Below, piece after piece: positions 24,922 through 34,218 of a stretch of DNA of 64,000 nt (position 1 is its first letter; each line of letters starts with the position of its first letter). Origin of the DNA: Brevibacillus parabrevis. Lineage in GTDB: Bacteria; Bacillota; Bacilli; Brevibacillales; Brevibacillaceae. The stretch lies in assembly GCF_003710905.1 (NCBI RefSeq), contig NZ_RHHV01000001.1:1-64000 (forward strand), in the 5' to 3' direction. The translations under genes and the position numbers were made by a program. Below the pieces are notes generated by a model. That model was given only the letters and a program-made list of their open reading frames with translations, did not search any database and was not told the origin of the DNA.

Positions 24922-26406
24922 ATGTTCCATGATTTCAAGCTCGTCGATGACCGGCCGGTCGTGATCCAAGTAAAAGAATACCTTAAACGTTTGATGATAA
25001 AAGGGGCGCTGCAAGCGGATCAGAAGCTGCCGTCCACGCGAGAGATGAGCGGTCTTTTGAAAGTGAGCCGCAATACAGTGATCGCCGCCTATGAAGGCTT
25101 GGCGGATGACGGCTTTGCGTATGCGATCCCCGGCAAGGGCAGCTACGTGGCTGCTATAGTGGACCAGTCAGCCACAGATAGTGGAGGAACGGAAGGCCCC
25201 GCCAGCTGGCAAGTCGATTGGAAGGCGAAAATGAACGAGTATGCGGTAGCAGCTGTAGAGCTGGACATGATGAAGCAGGGCATACGCGCCCAAAAAGGAA
25301 CGATCTCGTTTACGAGCATTGCGCCGGATGAGCATTTGTTCGATCTGGGGGATGTAAAGCGGGCGTTTATGGATCGCATGGCGATCGAGGGGCAGGTGCT
25401 GCTCAACTACGGCTATGCCAAAGGCTACAAGCCGCTGATGGAATACTTGATGCGCTATATGGAAAACAAAGGCGTGGATATAAGCGGCAAGGACATGTTG
25501 ATCACAAGCGGGTTTACAGAAGGCTTTGACATGGTGCTGTCCGCTTTACGGCCTTCCGGGCGTCGCGGTGCGGCCATTTGTGAAAATCCGACCCACCATA
25601 CGGCGATCAAAAACTTGAAGCTGCACGGATTCGAGATAACTGGCATTCCGCTGGAACGTGACGGCATCGATGTGGAGCGGCTGGAGGCAGTGCTAAAAGC
25701 CAATCGCTTCGATTTGGCCTACCTGATTCCTTCCTATCACAATCCGACTGGCATCGTCATGTCGCCAGCCAAGCGCAGCGCCGTCATGAATGTCATGAGC
25801 CGCTATCAAGTTCCGGTAATCGAGGATGGGTTCAATGAGGAGCTGCGCTACTCGGGAGCGCATGTGTCGCCTTTGATTGCCACAGTGGGAAAAGGGAACG
25901 GGGTCATCTACATCGGCAGCTTTTCCAAGGTGCTGTTCCCTGGCCTGCGAGTAGGCTGGGTGCTTGGAGACAGAGCGCTGATCGACACGCTGGAAAGCAT
26001 CAAGCGCGCACGCACGATTCATACATCCACCATCGATCAAGCGATCTTGTACCAATATTTGCTGAACGGAAATTTTGATAAGTACGTCAAAAAAGCGCGG
26101 ACGGAATACAAGCGCAAATACGAGCTGACAAAAGCATGCTGTGAAGCGCACCTTCCGGAAGCGCAGCTGTCTGGAGACGGGGGCCTGCACTTGTTTCTTG
26201 CTTTCCCGCCAGGCGTTAATACCCGTCAACTGCTGGCAGCTTGCACGGAGCAAGGCGTTATTTTTACGCCGGGAGACAAGTTTTTCATTGCGGAAGGCGA
26301 AGGCGTGCATACATTGCGGTTAGGCTTTTCACGGGTAACGGATGAAAATATCGAACGGGGCATTCGCATAATCGGCGAGCAGACGCGCAAATTTTTGCAA
26401 GGATAA
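24922..26406 (+). CDS. ddlR: MocR/GabR-type PLP regulator of ddl (DdlR-like)
   Basis: Fusion of a GntR-type winged helix (about 1-75, LPSTREMSGLLKVSRNTVIAAYEGL) with a fold-type-I aminotransferase domain (about 120-490). The PLP-binding lysine is K336 in GSFSKVLFPGLRVGW, and PSYHNPTG is present. It is 494 residues long, normal for the family. ddl follows after 21 bp on the same strand, so it is probably co-transcribed and regulated. A regulator of this type, DdlR, has been described controlling ddl in Brevibacillus brevis; orthology is inferred from position. D-alanine as effector is not shown by the sequence. Confidence 0.88.
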   Translation: MFHDFKLVDDRPVVIQVKEYLKRLMIKGALQADQKLPSTREMSGLLKVSRNTVIAAYEGLADDGFAYAIPGKGSYVAAIVDQSATDSGGTEGPASWQVDWKAKMNEYAVAAVELDMMKQGIRAQKGTISFTSIAPDEHLFDLGDVKRAFMDRMAIEGQVLLNYGYAKGYKPLMEYLMRYMENKGVDISGKDMLITSGFTEGFDMVLSALRPSGRRGAAICENPTHHTAIKNLKLHGFEITGIPLERDGIDVERLEAVLKANRFDLAYLIPSYHNPTGIVMSPAKRSAVMNVMSRYQVPVIEDGFNEELRYSGAHVSPLIATVGKGNGVIYIGSFSKVLFPGLRVGWVLGDRALIDTLESIKRARTIHTSTIDQAILYQYLLNGNFDKYVKKARTEYKRKYELTKACCEAHLPEAQLSGDGGLHLFLAFPPGVNTRQLLAACTEQGVIFTPGDKFFIAEGEGVHTLRLGFSRVTDENIERGIRIIGEQTRKFLQG

Positions 26407-26427
26407 CGATAAAGGAGAGGTGTCACG

Positions 26428-27354
26428 ATGAAAATTGGTGTCATTATGGGCGGGGTTTCCTCGGAGCGTCAGGTTTCTCTGCAAACAGGCCAAGAGATGA
26501 TCAAACAGTTGGATCGCAGTCGCTACGAGGTCGTTCCCATCGTGATCGATCAGCGGCCGGATTTAATCAGGCAAGTTCAGCAGGCAGGAATTGATGTCGC
26601 TCTGTTGGCGCTGCACGGCGAGTATGGGGAGGACGGCACGGTGCAGGGCGCGCTGGAGACGCTGGGCATTCCCTATACAGGCAGCGGGGTCTTGGCTAGC
26701 AGTCTGTGCATGAATAAACAACTGAGCAAAATGCTGCTCAAAGCAGCGGGCGTGCACACGCCTGCGGGTCTTTGCTGGCAAGGAATGAACGATTATGACC
26801 CGCAGATGGTGGCGCAGCTAGGTTACCCGGTTATTGTGAAGCCGAATACGGGCGGATCGAGCATCGGTGTCCAGCTTGTGCAAAACGAGCAGGAGCTGTT
26901 GGCGGCTGTCCAGGGAGCTTGCAGCTTGGGCGAGACGATTTTGATTGAGCCGTATATAAAAGGGACAGAGCTGACCGTTGCGATCTTGGATGGCGAGGTT
27001 TTGCCGATTATCGGGATTCGCTCCGCCCATTCGGAGTGGTTCGACTACCAGGCAAAATACGAGGTCGGCGGCGCGGAGGAAAAGGTGATTCAGCTTCCCG
27101 CTGTTGTGGAGCAGCGCGTACATCATGCGGCACTGACCAGCTATCAGTTGATGCAATGCAAAGTGTACGCCAGGATCGACATGATTTTGTATCAGGATAC
27201 ACCGTATGTGCTGGAAGTGAATACGCTGCCGGGCATGACCGCCAACAGTCTGTTTCCAAAAAGCGCAGCGGCAGCAGGCATGACCTATACGCAGCTGCTG
27301 GATCGAATGATTGCCAGCTCCGTGCATGAGCGGAAACAGGAGTGGGGAAGGTAA
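26428..27354 (+). CDS. ddl: D-alanine--D-alanine ligase
   Basis: ATP-grasp enzyme joining two D-alanines for the peptidoglycan stem peptide. The 308 residues fit the short Ddl form. Motifs include the N-terminal MGGVSSERQVSLQTG, LHGEYGEDGTVQG, PYTGSGVLASSLCMNK, the ATP-grasp stretch YPVIVKPNTGGSSIGV, and VLEVNTLPGMTANSLFPK. SD AAGGAGAGG is 7 nt upstream. Directly downstream is the tail of a broken aminotransferase gene. Confidence 0.96.
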   Translation: MKIGVIMGGVSSERQVSLQTGQEMIKQLDRSRYEVVPIVIDQRPDLIRQVQQAGIDVALLALHGEYGEDGTVQGALETLGIPYTGSGVLASSLCMNKQLSKMLLKAAGVHTPAGLCWQGMNDYDPQMVAQLGYPVIVKPNTGGSSIGVQLVQNEQELLAAVQGACSLGETILIEPYIKGTELTVAILDGEVLPIIGIRSAHSEWFDYQAKYEVGGAEEKVIQLPAVVEQRVHHAALTSYQLMQCKVYARIDMILYQDTPYVLEVNTLPGMTANSLFPKSAAAAGMTYTQLLDRMIASSVHERKQEWGR

Positions 27355-27355
27355 G

Positions 27356-27526
27356 GTGGCAGTCGTACCGGGACGTGTGTTCGGAGCAGGCGGAGAGGGC
27401 TTTATTCGCTGCTCCCATGCAAGCTCGCGTGACGATTTGCAGCGGGCGCTGGAGCGAATGGGCAAGTTTAGGCAAGCGGCAGCCTGGCAGCCGCAGCAAT
27501 CGCCCGGAACAGTCGGAGCATTGTGA
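27356..27526 (+). pseudogene. Remnant of a class I/II aminotransferase C-terminus
   Basis: Starting one base after the ddl stop, 56 codons read VAVVPGRVFGAGGEGFIRCS and end AL before a stop. The block PG-x-x-FG-x-x-GEG-F-IR-x-S followed by LQRALERMGKF is the C-terminal signature of PatA-like aminotransferases. The first 300 or so residues, including the PLP lysine, are missing. It is a decayed gene, possibly removed when ddlR-ddl was inserted or rearranged. Confidence 0.7.
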
Positions 27527-27577
27527 AAAAAGGGCGTCTCGCAGTCGGAAAATCGACTTGGGAGACAGCCCTTTTTT
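27526..27577. terminator. Bidirectional terminator between ddl and SDR genes
   Basis: AAAAAAGGGCGTCTC and GAGACAGCCCTTTTTT arms, with poly-T on both strands. Confidence 0.88.
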
Positions 27578-27590
27578 GCGTCGAGTGTCC

Positions 27591-28358
27591 TTACAACCGC
27601 GATCCGCCACTGGCGTCAAGCAATTGTCCGGTTACCCACCGACTGTCAGGCGAGGCGAGGAAGGAAGCGATATCTGCCACGTCTTCTGGCTCGCCCCATC
27701 TGTTGAAAATGGACAGGCTTGCGGCGTATTTTTGTCCGTCTGGATTGTTTTGCAGGGTGCCAGCATTCATTTCGGTATTGATGATACCCGGTTGAATGGC
27801 GTTTACCGTGATGTGGCGGCTGCCAAGCTGTTTTGCCAGCGCGAGCGTGAGGGTATCCATCGCTCCTTTGGACACGCTGTAGGCAAAAACCGTTGGCGAA
27901 GCTACGCGCGTCACAAACGACGACAGATTGATGATCCGCCCGCCATCTTTCAGACGAGACAAGGCTTGCTGGATGACAAAAAACGGACCTTTTACATTGA
28001 TGCTCATGACTTCATCGAACGATTCTTCTGTCGCTTCTTCCAGAGACAAAATCTGACCGATCCCCGCGTTGTTCACCAAAATATCAAACTGACGCTCTCC
28101 GGTGCGAGCGATCAAGGCATCATCCAAAGCGGCAAACAAGTCGTGAATACCCGCGAGCGTGCGCAAGTCGGCACCGACGGCAAAGGCAGCACCGCCGTTT
28201 TTCTCGATCTCCTGCACGACTTCCTCGGCTTCCTTTTGTCTGCGGCCATAATGTACGGCGACCAATGCGCCATCTTGTGCGAGACGCAGTGCGATGCCGC
28301 GGCCAATACCGCGACTTGCTCCCGTTACCAAAGCGATTTTTCCATTCAACTTGCTCAT
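27591..28358 (-). CDS. SDR-family oxidoreductase
   Basis: Short-chain dehydrogenase/reductase of 255 residues. It has the cofactor motif TGASRGIG (residues 12-19), NNAG, the active-site serine in INLSSFV, Y-x-x-x-K as YSVSK, and C-terminal WVTGQLLDASGG. Basic residues after the first strand (YGRR) favour NADP(H). It is similar to glucose/3-oxoacyl-ACP reductase-like proteins; the substrate is unknown. It faces away from the metallophore operon, with no shared regulatory site seen. Confidence 0.9.
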   Translation of the reverse strand: MSKLNGKIALVTGASRGIGRGIALRLAQDGALVAVHYGRRQKEAEEVVQEIEKNGGAAFAVGADLRTLAGIHDLFAALDDALIARTGERQFDILVNNAGIGQILSLEEATEESFDEVMSINVKGPFFVIQQALSRLKDGGRIINLSSFVTRVASPTVFAYSVSKGAMDTLTLALAKQLGSRHITVNAIQPGIINTEMNAGTLQNNPDGQKYAASLSIFNRWGEPEDVADIASFLASPDSRWVTGQLLDASGGSRL

Positions 28359-28521
28359 GTCCTCATCTCCCTGTTTGAAAAGTCATGTTAGTTATATCAC
28401 AGGGGGACATTTGAAATATTGCTCTCTCATTCCTCCGTCTAGGGTACAGATTGATTTCCTGACCATTGTCTCGATATCGGTACTCCGGAGCATGGCGACA
28501 AAAAAATATATTTGGAACACA

Positions 28522-28580
28522 TTGACAATCACCAGAATTGTACCATATAGTTATCGGTATTAAAACGTAATGATTACGTT
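28522..28580 (+). promoter_or_regulatory. cnt operon promoter with Zur box
   Basis: TTGACA (28522-28527), 18-bp spacer, TATAGT (28546-28551). ACGTAATGATTACGT at 28565-28579 is a perfect 7-1-7 palindrome agreeing with the Bacillus Zur box core CGTAATNATTACG. It lies at the start of transcription, so zinc-bound Zur should block initiation. Confidence 0.88.
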
Positions 28581-28637
28581 TTTCATTTAAACAACCCAAG
28601 ATGCTTACGTTAATCATATGTGTAAAGGGTGGGGATC

Positions 28638-29483
28638 ATGAGGCAAGAAGTCGATTTTATCAAGTTCAATCCCACGCAAAACATGACGATTCTGGTGAAA
28701 ACGAAGCATCTGACGGAGCAGTATTCGCGCATTGCGTCCAGGCTGATGTCCTACGACAGCGTACATGCAGAGCAAGTCGGCTTTATTGAACAGGCGCAGC
28801 AGGATGGAGCGCGTGCTCATTTGCAAATGGCGGGAGGTGAATTTTGCGGAAATGCGTGCATGGCTCTGGCTGCTTGGCTCGCCTGGGAGAACGGTCTTGG
28901 CCCCAATGAGCGGACAGAAGTCCGGTTAGGGGTATCTGGAGCGGAAGGGCTTGTGAATTGCCGGGTCAACCGCCTCGCGGATGAATACTACTGCCAGCTT
29001 GATATGCCAGTGCCGCAGCGTTTGGAGCAGCGCACGATTTCGTACGAGGGCAGCGAATGGAACCTGGCGATGGTCAGATACCCGGACTTTTTGCACGTCG
29101 TGATTGAAGCCGAAATCATTTGCGAGGATTTGCGGAAAAGGGCAGAGTCGCTGGCGAAGCTTCTTGGCTCGGTGTCGGAGTGGAGCATGGTCGGGATTTT
29201 GTTGTATCAGCCTGTCAGAAACGAGCTTGCGCCGCTCATTTACGTTCCCGAGCTGGACAGCTTGGTTTGGGAGCGCGGCTGCGGATCGGGAACCGCTTCG
29301 GTCGGTGCCTATCTCGCCTGGAAGCAGCAAAAAGATACGTCTGTTGAGATCAGACAGCCGGGAGGGACCATCCATGTGGATGCCACTTGGCGAGGGCAGG
29401 AAGTCGTTCGTTTGCAAATTGGCGGGTCTGTCGGCATTGTCGCACAAGGCAAAGCGTATATCGAAATAGGGAGCAACAATTGA
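28638..29483 (+). CDS. cntK: Histidine racemase of opine metallophore pathway (CntK)
   Basis: Cofactor-independent racemase with the diaminopimelate-epimerase fold, predicted to convert L- to D-histidine for metallophore synthesis. The 281-residue product has both catalytic cysteines: C70 in GGEFCGNAC and C215 in ERGCGSGTAS. The ATG at 28638 follows AAAGGGTGG. As the first gene of cntKLM-ABCDF-E its role is clear from context; alone it would be annotated as a DapF-like epimerase. A true lysine-pathway DapF is less likely because the neighbours are all metallophore genes. Confidence 0.92.
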   Translation: MRQEVDFIKFNPTQNMTILVKTKHLTEQYSRIASRLMSYDSVHAEQVGFIEQAQQDGARAHLQMAGGEFCGNACMALAAWLAWENGLGPNERTEVRLGVSGAEGLVNCRVNRLADEYYCQLDMPVPQRLEQRTISYEGSEWNLAMVRYPDFLHVVIEAEIICEDLRKRAESLAKLLGSVSEWSMVGILLYQPVRNELAPLIYVPELDSLVWERGCGSGTASVGAYLAWKQQKDTSVEIRQPGGTIHVDATWRGQEVVRLQIGGSVGIVAQGKAYIEIGSNN

Positions 29484-29505
29484 AGAGGGTGAAGGTGGGA
29501 GTGGA

Positions 29506-30312
29506 GTGATCAAACCAGAACTGTTTCAGGAGTGTGTCCGGGATTTTTGCCAAAGATTTTCCGAATTGGCGAAGGTGTATGACGGTACGATCCAGCACAG
29601 CTTCGAGCTTGCCGCTGTGATCGATGAATACTCTGCTTTTGTGACGGCAGAAAGCAACAAGGAAGCCTGGGAATGGCTGGTGCAAAACGAGCCGGAACCA
29701 TTTCAAGGGCTGATAGCGGATGTGAGGCAGGTGGCGTCGCGTTGCGTGGCGATCATGGAAAAATACCGGGCGTTGAAGCTGCTTGGCGGGCAAGCAGAAG
29801 GAGCGGACTACTTCAAAAATATCGAATCGTGCATCGAGGAGGAATTTGGGAGCTTTCAGGTAGGGGCAAACTCCAAAGTGCTGCTGGTCGGCTCCGGTTC
29901 CTACCCGATGACGCCTTTATTGATTGCGAAGCGCACTGGAGCGCCCGTCGTCGGGATCGATATAGACGAGGAGGCTATCCAGCTCGGGCAAAAAGTAGTC
30001 GATAGGCTTGGACCGGGGCTGCCGATTCAACTGGAGAGATCGTATGTCGAGCAGCTTCCTGTGACGAAGGAGGCGACCCATATCATCTTCAGTTCGACTG
30101 TCTCGAATAAATACGAGATTCTCGATCAGCTACACGCGCTGACAAAGGAAGACGTGGTCGTCGCCATGCGGTATGGCGATCACTTGAAGTCGCTGTTCAA
30201 CTATCCGATGGAAGCGGTCGACGAGCAAAAGTGGAGGCTGGTCGAAACCGTCTTGCGTCCTGAGCATGTTTTTGACATCGCTTTGTATCGCAAAGCAGCA
30301 GTCATCCAATAG
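29506..30312 (+). CDS. cntL: Nicotianamine synthase-like aminobutanoate transferase (CntL)
   Basis: Transfers the 3-amino-3-carboxypropyl group of S-adenosylmethionine to D-histidine. The 268-residue product has an N-terminal helical part and a Rossmann SAM-binding part with VLLVGSGSYPMTPLLIA and VVGIDIDEEAIQLGQ, typical of the short bacterial nicotianamine-synthase relatives. The GTG at 29506 is the only usable start near the SD (GAAGGTGGGA); a stop lies just upstream. It lies 22 bp after cntK and 11 bp before cntM. Confidence 0.92.
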   Translation: MIKPELFQECVRDFCQRFSELAKVYDGTIQHSFELAAVIDEYSAFVTAESNKEAWEWLVQNEPEPFQGLIADVRQVASRCVAIMEKYRALKLLGGQAEGADYFKNIESCIEEEFGSFQVGANSKVLLVGSGSYPMTPLLIAKRTGAPVVGIDIDEEAIQLGQKVVDRLGPGLPIQLERSYVEQLPVTKEATHIIFSSTVSNKYEILDQLHALTKEDVVVAMRYGDHLKSLFNYPMEAVDEQKWRLVETVLRPEHVFDIALYRKAAVIQ

Positions 30313-30323
30313 GGAGGTTGTGT

Positions 30324-31625
30324 ATGAACGTCTTGCAACGAGTGTTGCTGCTGGGAACGGGTCCGGTAGCGGTTCAATTGGCTGTTTTGCTGAAAAACGA
30401 GTGGAACTGCCAGGTGGGAATGGTCGGGCGAAAATCGGTGCGCTCTGCGTCGTTCTTTTCGGCAGTCAAAGAAAGCGGCCAGCGCCTGATTGTCCATGTA
30501 CAAAATGAGCAGCACCGCAGACTGGCTGGGGAATGCGTCCTCGATTACTTGTTTTGCGGGTATCAGACGGTTTATGGCGAGTGGGACACGATTGTTTTGT
30601 CTGTCACGGCCGATGCGTACATAGAAGTGTTGCAGCAACTGGATGAGTCGGTATGGCAACAGGTGCGAAGAGTTGTCCTGATTTCGCCGACATTCGGCTC
30701 CGGCGGCCTGGTCCGGCAATATTTGCAGGAGCGGCAATCGGACGCGGAAGTGATCAGCTTTTCCACGTATCTCGGCGACACACGCTGGTTGAATGGCGAT
30801 CCGTCGCATGAAGTCGTGACGACAGGAGTGAAGAAAAAAGTCTTCATCGGCTCTACCAATCTGCTCTCTGCTTCTGTCAAAAGGCTGCGCGAGCTGTACG
30901 AGCGCATGGGAATTGCACTGGAAGCCAAGGATTCCCCGCTTGAGGCCGAGACGCGAAATATATCGCTGTACGTGCACCCGCCTTTATTCATGAACGAGTT
31001 TTCGCTGCGCGTCATTTTCGGAGAGGAAAAGGTGCCGAAGTACGTGTACAAAATGTTTCCGGAAGGTCCGATCACGCAGCACGTCATTTTCGATATGCTC
31101 GGGCTGTGGCAGGAAATCACGAATGTGGTAGAAAAGCTCGGCATGAAAGGCGTCAACCTTTTGCAGTTTATGACCGACGACAATTACCCGGTGCGTCTGG
31201 AGAGCCTGTCGCGCCGTGACATTGAGAACTTCCCGTTTTTCGAACCGATCCGTCAAGCGTATTTGCTGTATATCCGCTATACGTCTTTGCTGGTCGATCC
31301 GTACTCCGAACCGGATCAAAACGGCAGGTATTTCGACTTTTCCGCCGTTCCGATCCGCACGATGTTCGTCAACAGCGAAGGCAGCTGGGATATGCCGCGC
31401 ATGCCGAAAGAGGATTACTACCGGATCAAAATGATTCGCGGAATTGCCGCGTATGTGGGCGCTCTTTGCCCGACGATGGACAAGCTTATCGCTACGTATG
31501 AAAAGAAACTGGAGGAAGCCGCTGCCGCGCTTGCAGGCGAGTCACTATCAGAGGCGTTTCGCGTGCAAAGCTTCGAGAGCGACGTGCAGCTGGTTTGCCG
31601 CGAGCTGGGAAAGGTGCATCACTAG
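30324..31625 (+). CDS. cntM: Opine (staphylopine-type) dehydrogenase (CntM)
   Basis: Reductive condensation of the CntL product with an alpha-keto acid using NAD(P)H gives the final opine metallophore. The 433 residues fit the family. The N-terminal nucleotide fold reads VLLLGTGPVAVQLAVLL, with R36 (MVGRKS) placed to contact an NADPH phosphate. Residue D152 in STYLGDTRW lies where published work reports an aspartate in pyruvate-using and alanine in 2-oxoglutarate-using enzymes. The ATG at 30324 follows GGGAGGTTGTGT. Confidence 0.92.
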   Translation: MNVLQRVLLLGTGPVAVQLAVLLKNEWNCQVGMVGRKSVRSASFFSAVKESGQRLIVHVQNEQHRRLAGECVLDYLFCGYQTVYGEWDTIVLSVTADAYIEVLQQLDESVWQQVRRVVLISPTFGSGGLVRQYLQERQSDAEVISFSTYLGDTRWLNGDPSHEVVTTGVKKKVFIGSTNLLSASVKRLRELYERMGIALEAKDSPLEAETRNISLYVHPPLFMNEFSLRVIFGEEKVPKYVYKMFPEGPITQHVIFDMLGLWQEITNVVEKLGMKGVNLLQFMTDDNYPVRLESLSRRDIENFPFFEPIRQAYLLYIRYTSLLVDPYSEPDQNGRYFDFSAVPIRTMFVNSEGSWDMPRMPKEDYYRIKMIRGIAAYVGALCPTMDKLIATYEKKLEEAAAALAGESLSEAFRVQSFESDVQLVCRELGKVHH

Positions 31626-31662
31626 ACAGACAAAATGAACAGGAAACGCAGGAGGATCGAGC

Positions 31663-33276
31663 ATGAAAAAAGCACAAGCAGGATGGCTATGGGGAGCAAT
31701 CGTTTCGCTGCTGGTATTGGCGGGATGCGGAAATGAAAACGCAGCGCCGAGCGAACCGGAGAAGCAAGCCCGGGAACTTGTCATGGCTGTATCCAAAGAT
31801 ATAAAAGATATGAACCCTCATCTGTACACAGGCTCCATGTTCGCGCAGGGCATGCTGTATGAGTCGCTGGTGGAAAATACCGAAGAGGGAATCAAACCGC
31901 TGTTGGCTGAATCTTGGGAGATTTCTGGAGACGGCAAGGTTTACACGTTTCATCTGCGAAAAAATGTGACGTTTCACGACGGAGCGCCCTTCAACGCAGA
32001 CGCTGTAAAGAAAAATATCGAGGCGGTCCAGCACAATGCCGCCAAGCATTCCTGGATCAAGCTGTCGACCAAGATCGCAAGCTGCAACGTGGTGGACGAG
32101 CATACTGTCGAGTTGGTGTTGACCGAGCCTTATTATCCGACTCTAGTGGAGTTGTCGATGACGCGCCCGTATGTGTTTGTCTCCCCGAAAAATTTTATCG
32201 AGGGTGAAACGAAAGACGGGCTGAACGGTTACAGCGGTACCGGGCCATACAGGCTGGTCGAGCATAAAGCGGAACAGTCCGCCGTCTTCGAAGCGAATGA
32301 ACAATACTGGGGCGGTGCGCCAGCTATCAAAAAAATTACGGCGAAGGTGCTTCCGGCGGGGGAAACAACGTATTTGGCGCTGCAAAAAGGCGAGGTCAAT
32401 TTTGCCTTTACCGATGACCGGGGGGCGAACAATCTCGACGTAGAGGCGATGAACCAGTTGGAACAGTCGGGAAAATACCAGATTGTCCGCAGCCAGCCGA
32501 TGAACACGAACTTTTTGGCAGCAAACAGCAGCAAGAAGGAGAGTCCCGTCCACGACCGCGCTGTCCGTGAAGCGCTCTGGTACGCGATGGACAGAGAGCT
32601 GATCAGCAAACAAATTTTTGCGGGAACGGAGCCGCCAGCCGACACTCTCTTTTCTTCCAACGTCAACTATGCCAATGTCGAGTTGAAGCAGCGCGAGTAT
32701 GCTCCCGAAAAAGCCAAGCAACTGTTGGAGGAGGCAGGGTGGCTCGCGGAGCAGGCAGGCGGTGTGCGCAAGAAAAACGGAGCGGTGCTGGCGATGAAAC
32801 TCTACTACGATGTGAACTCCTCTGCGCAAAAAATGGAAGCGGAATGGATGCAGGATCAGTTGAAGGGGATCGGGATTCAACTCGACTTGATCGGAGAGGA
32901 GTCCTCTTCTATTGCCAGCCGCAGATCCAGTGGCGACTACGATTTGCTTTTCAACCAAACATGGGGACTGGCTTACGATCCGCAAAGCACGATCGCGGCT
33001 TTTACTTCTAAGTCGTCCTACTACTATACGACAAGCGGCATTGCGCAGGCGGATGAGCTGTATAAAAAAATCAACGACGTCATGGTGTCGACAGAGGAGC
33101 AAGCACGCAAGTCTCTTTACCGCGACATTTTGAATATCGTGCATGAGGAAGCGGTGTTCATTCCACTGACGAACGGCAGCGTCACGATTGTCGCTCCCAA
33201 AGATTTGCAAGGCATTTCCTTTAAACAGACCCAATACGAGTTGCCGTTTGAACGCATGTCGTTTGCAACGAAGTGA
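31663..33276 (+). CDS. cntA: Metallophore-binding lipoprotein (CntA)
   Basis: Substrate-binding protein of the peptide/nickel (SBP family 5) class, capturing metal-loaded opine outside the cell. The 537-residue product has a lipobox LLVLAGCG with C23 as lipidation site and the family segments LYTGSMFAQGMLYESLVE and WEISGDGKVYTFHLRKNVTFHDG. It follows cntM by 37 bp with an AGGAGG SD and overlaps the permease unit's start. CntA from S. aureus binds staphylopine with Ni, Co or Zn; specificity here is inferred. Confidence 0.93.
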   Translation: MKKAQAGWLWGAIVSLLVLAGCGNENAAPSEPEKQARELVMAVSKDIKDMNPHLYTGSMFAQGMLYESLVENTEEGIKPLLAESWEISGDGKVYTFHLRKNVTFHDGAPFNADAVKKNIEAVQHNAAKHSWIKLSTKIASCNVVDEHTVELVLTEPYYPTLVELSMTRPYVFVSPKNFIEGETKDGLNGYSGTGPYRLVEHKAEQSAVFEANEQYWGGAPAIKKITAKVLPAGETTYLALQKGEVNFAFTDDRGANNLDVEAMNQLEQSGKYQIVRSQPMNTNFLAANSSKKESPVHDRAVREALWYAMDRELISKQIFAGTEPPADTLFSSNVNYANVELKQREYAPEKAKQLLEEAGWLAEQAGGVRKKNGAVLAMKLYYDVNSSAQKMEAEWMQDQLKGIGIQLDLIGEESSSIASRRSSGDYDLLFNQTWGLAYDPQSTIAAFTSKSSYYYTTSGIAQADELYKKINDVMVSTEEQARKSLYRDILNIVHEEAVFIPLTNGSVTIVAPKDLQGISFKQTQYELPFERMSFATK

Positions 33277-33284
33277 GGATAGAG

Positions 33285-34217
33285 ATGGGGCGTTATTTGC
33301 TAAAAAGGCTGCTGATTTCGATTCCGCTGCTTGTCTTGGTTTCGTTTTGCACCTTTTGCCTGATGCAATTCTCGCCGCTCGACCCGGCAGAGGTGGTGCT
33401 GCAAGCGCAAGGCGTACCGCAGATCACTCCGGAGCTGGTGGCGCAGACCAAAGCGGAGCTTGGCATGGACAAGCCGTTTATCGTGCGCTATCTGGATTGG
33501 CTCTTGAGCTGCTTGCAGCTTGATTTCGGCCATTCGTACGTCACGGGCAAATCGGTCTGGTCGCTGCTCGGTCCGGCTTTTGTCAATACGCTCAAGCTGA
33601 CTTTGGTTTCAGTTGCCGCCATTCTCGTGCTGTCTGTCGCCCTCGGGGTTATATGCGCCCTGCAAGCAGGCAAGCGGACAGATCAAGCGGTCAGAGCCGT
33701 ATCCTTTTTGCTGGCTTCGCTTCCACCCTACTTGCTGGCGGCGATATTGGTCTGGTACTTCGCAGTCAAGCTCGACTGGCTGCCGACGAGCGGCATGGAT
33801 TCGTACAAAAGCTACTTGCTGCCTGTCGCTGTGACCACGATTGGCTACGCAGGCATTTATTTTCGCATGGTCAGGAGCGCGGTGCTTGGCAACTTGCATG
33901 AAGAGTATGTGCGTTACAGCCGGGCGTGCGGGCTGCCGGAGCGAAAAATCATGCTGCATGTCATAAGAAATTCGTTGCAGGTGACTACCGCCGTATTTTG
34001 TATGGCGATCCCTGTCATTTTAGGAGGCACTGTTGTGGTGGAAAACGTCTTTGCCTGGCCGGGGCTGGGAACGTTGAGCGTCAAAGCGATCATGAGCCGG
34101 GATTTTCCGCTCATTCAGGCGTACGTGCTTGTGCTGGCAGTCGCTTTTATTTTGTTCAACACGGTTTCAGATGTGCTTCAAGCGGCGTTGAATCCAAAGC
34201 TGAGGGAAGAGTTGTAG
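33285..34217 (+). CDS. cntB: Metallophore ABC permease (CntB)
   Basis: DppB/OppB-type inner-membrane permease of 310 residues, about six helices. The N-terminal signature MGRYLLKRLLISIPLLVLVSFCTFCLMQFSP and the EAA loop EEYVRYSRACGLPERKIMLHVIRNSL are visible. The ATG at 33285 follows GTGAGGAT at the cntA stop. It pairs with CntC to form the channel for the opine-metal complex. Confidence 0.93.
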   Translation: MGRYLLKRLLISIPLLVLVSFCTFCLMQFSPLDPAEVVLQAQGVPQITPELVAQTKAELGMDKPFIVRYLDWLLSCLQLDFGHSYVTGKSVWSLLGPAFVNTLKLTLVSVAAILVLSVALGVICALQAGKRTDQAVRAVSFLLASLPPYLLAAILVWYFAVKLDWLPTSGMDSYKSYLLPVAVTTIGYAGIYFRMVRSAVLGNLHEEYVRYSRACGLPERKIMLHVIRNSLQVTTAVFCMAIPVILGGTVVVENVFAWPGLGTLSVKAIMSRDFPLIQAYVLVLAVAFILFNTVSDVLQAALNPKLREEL

Positions 34218-34218
34218 C

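Noticed and set aside
27342..28391. 349-codon open frame on the + strand
   Set aside because: It is antisense to the SDR gene, which carries all family motifs, and the translation is rich in Arg/Cys without any domain.
28603..28619. CTTACGTTAATCATATG as a second Zur box
   Set aside because: Only one half-site fits; the symmetric arm is missing.
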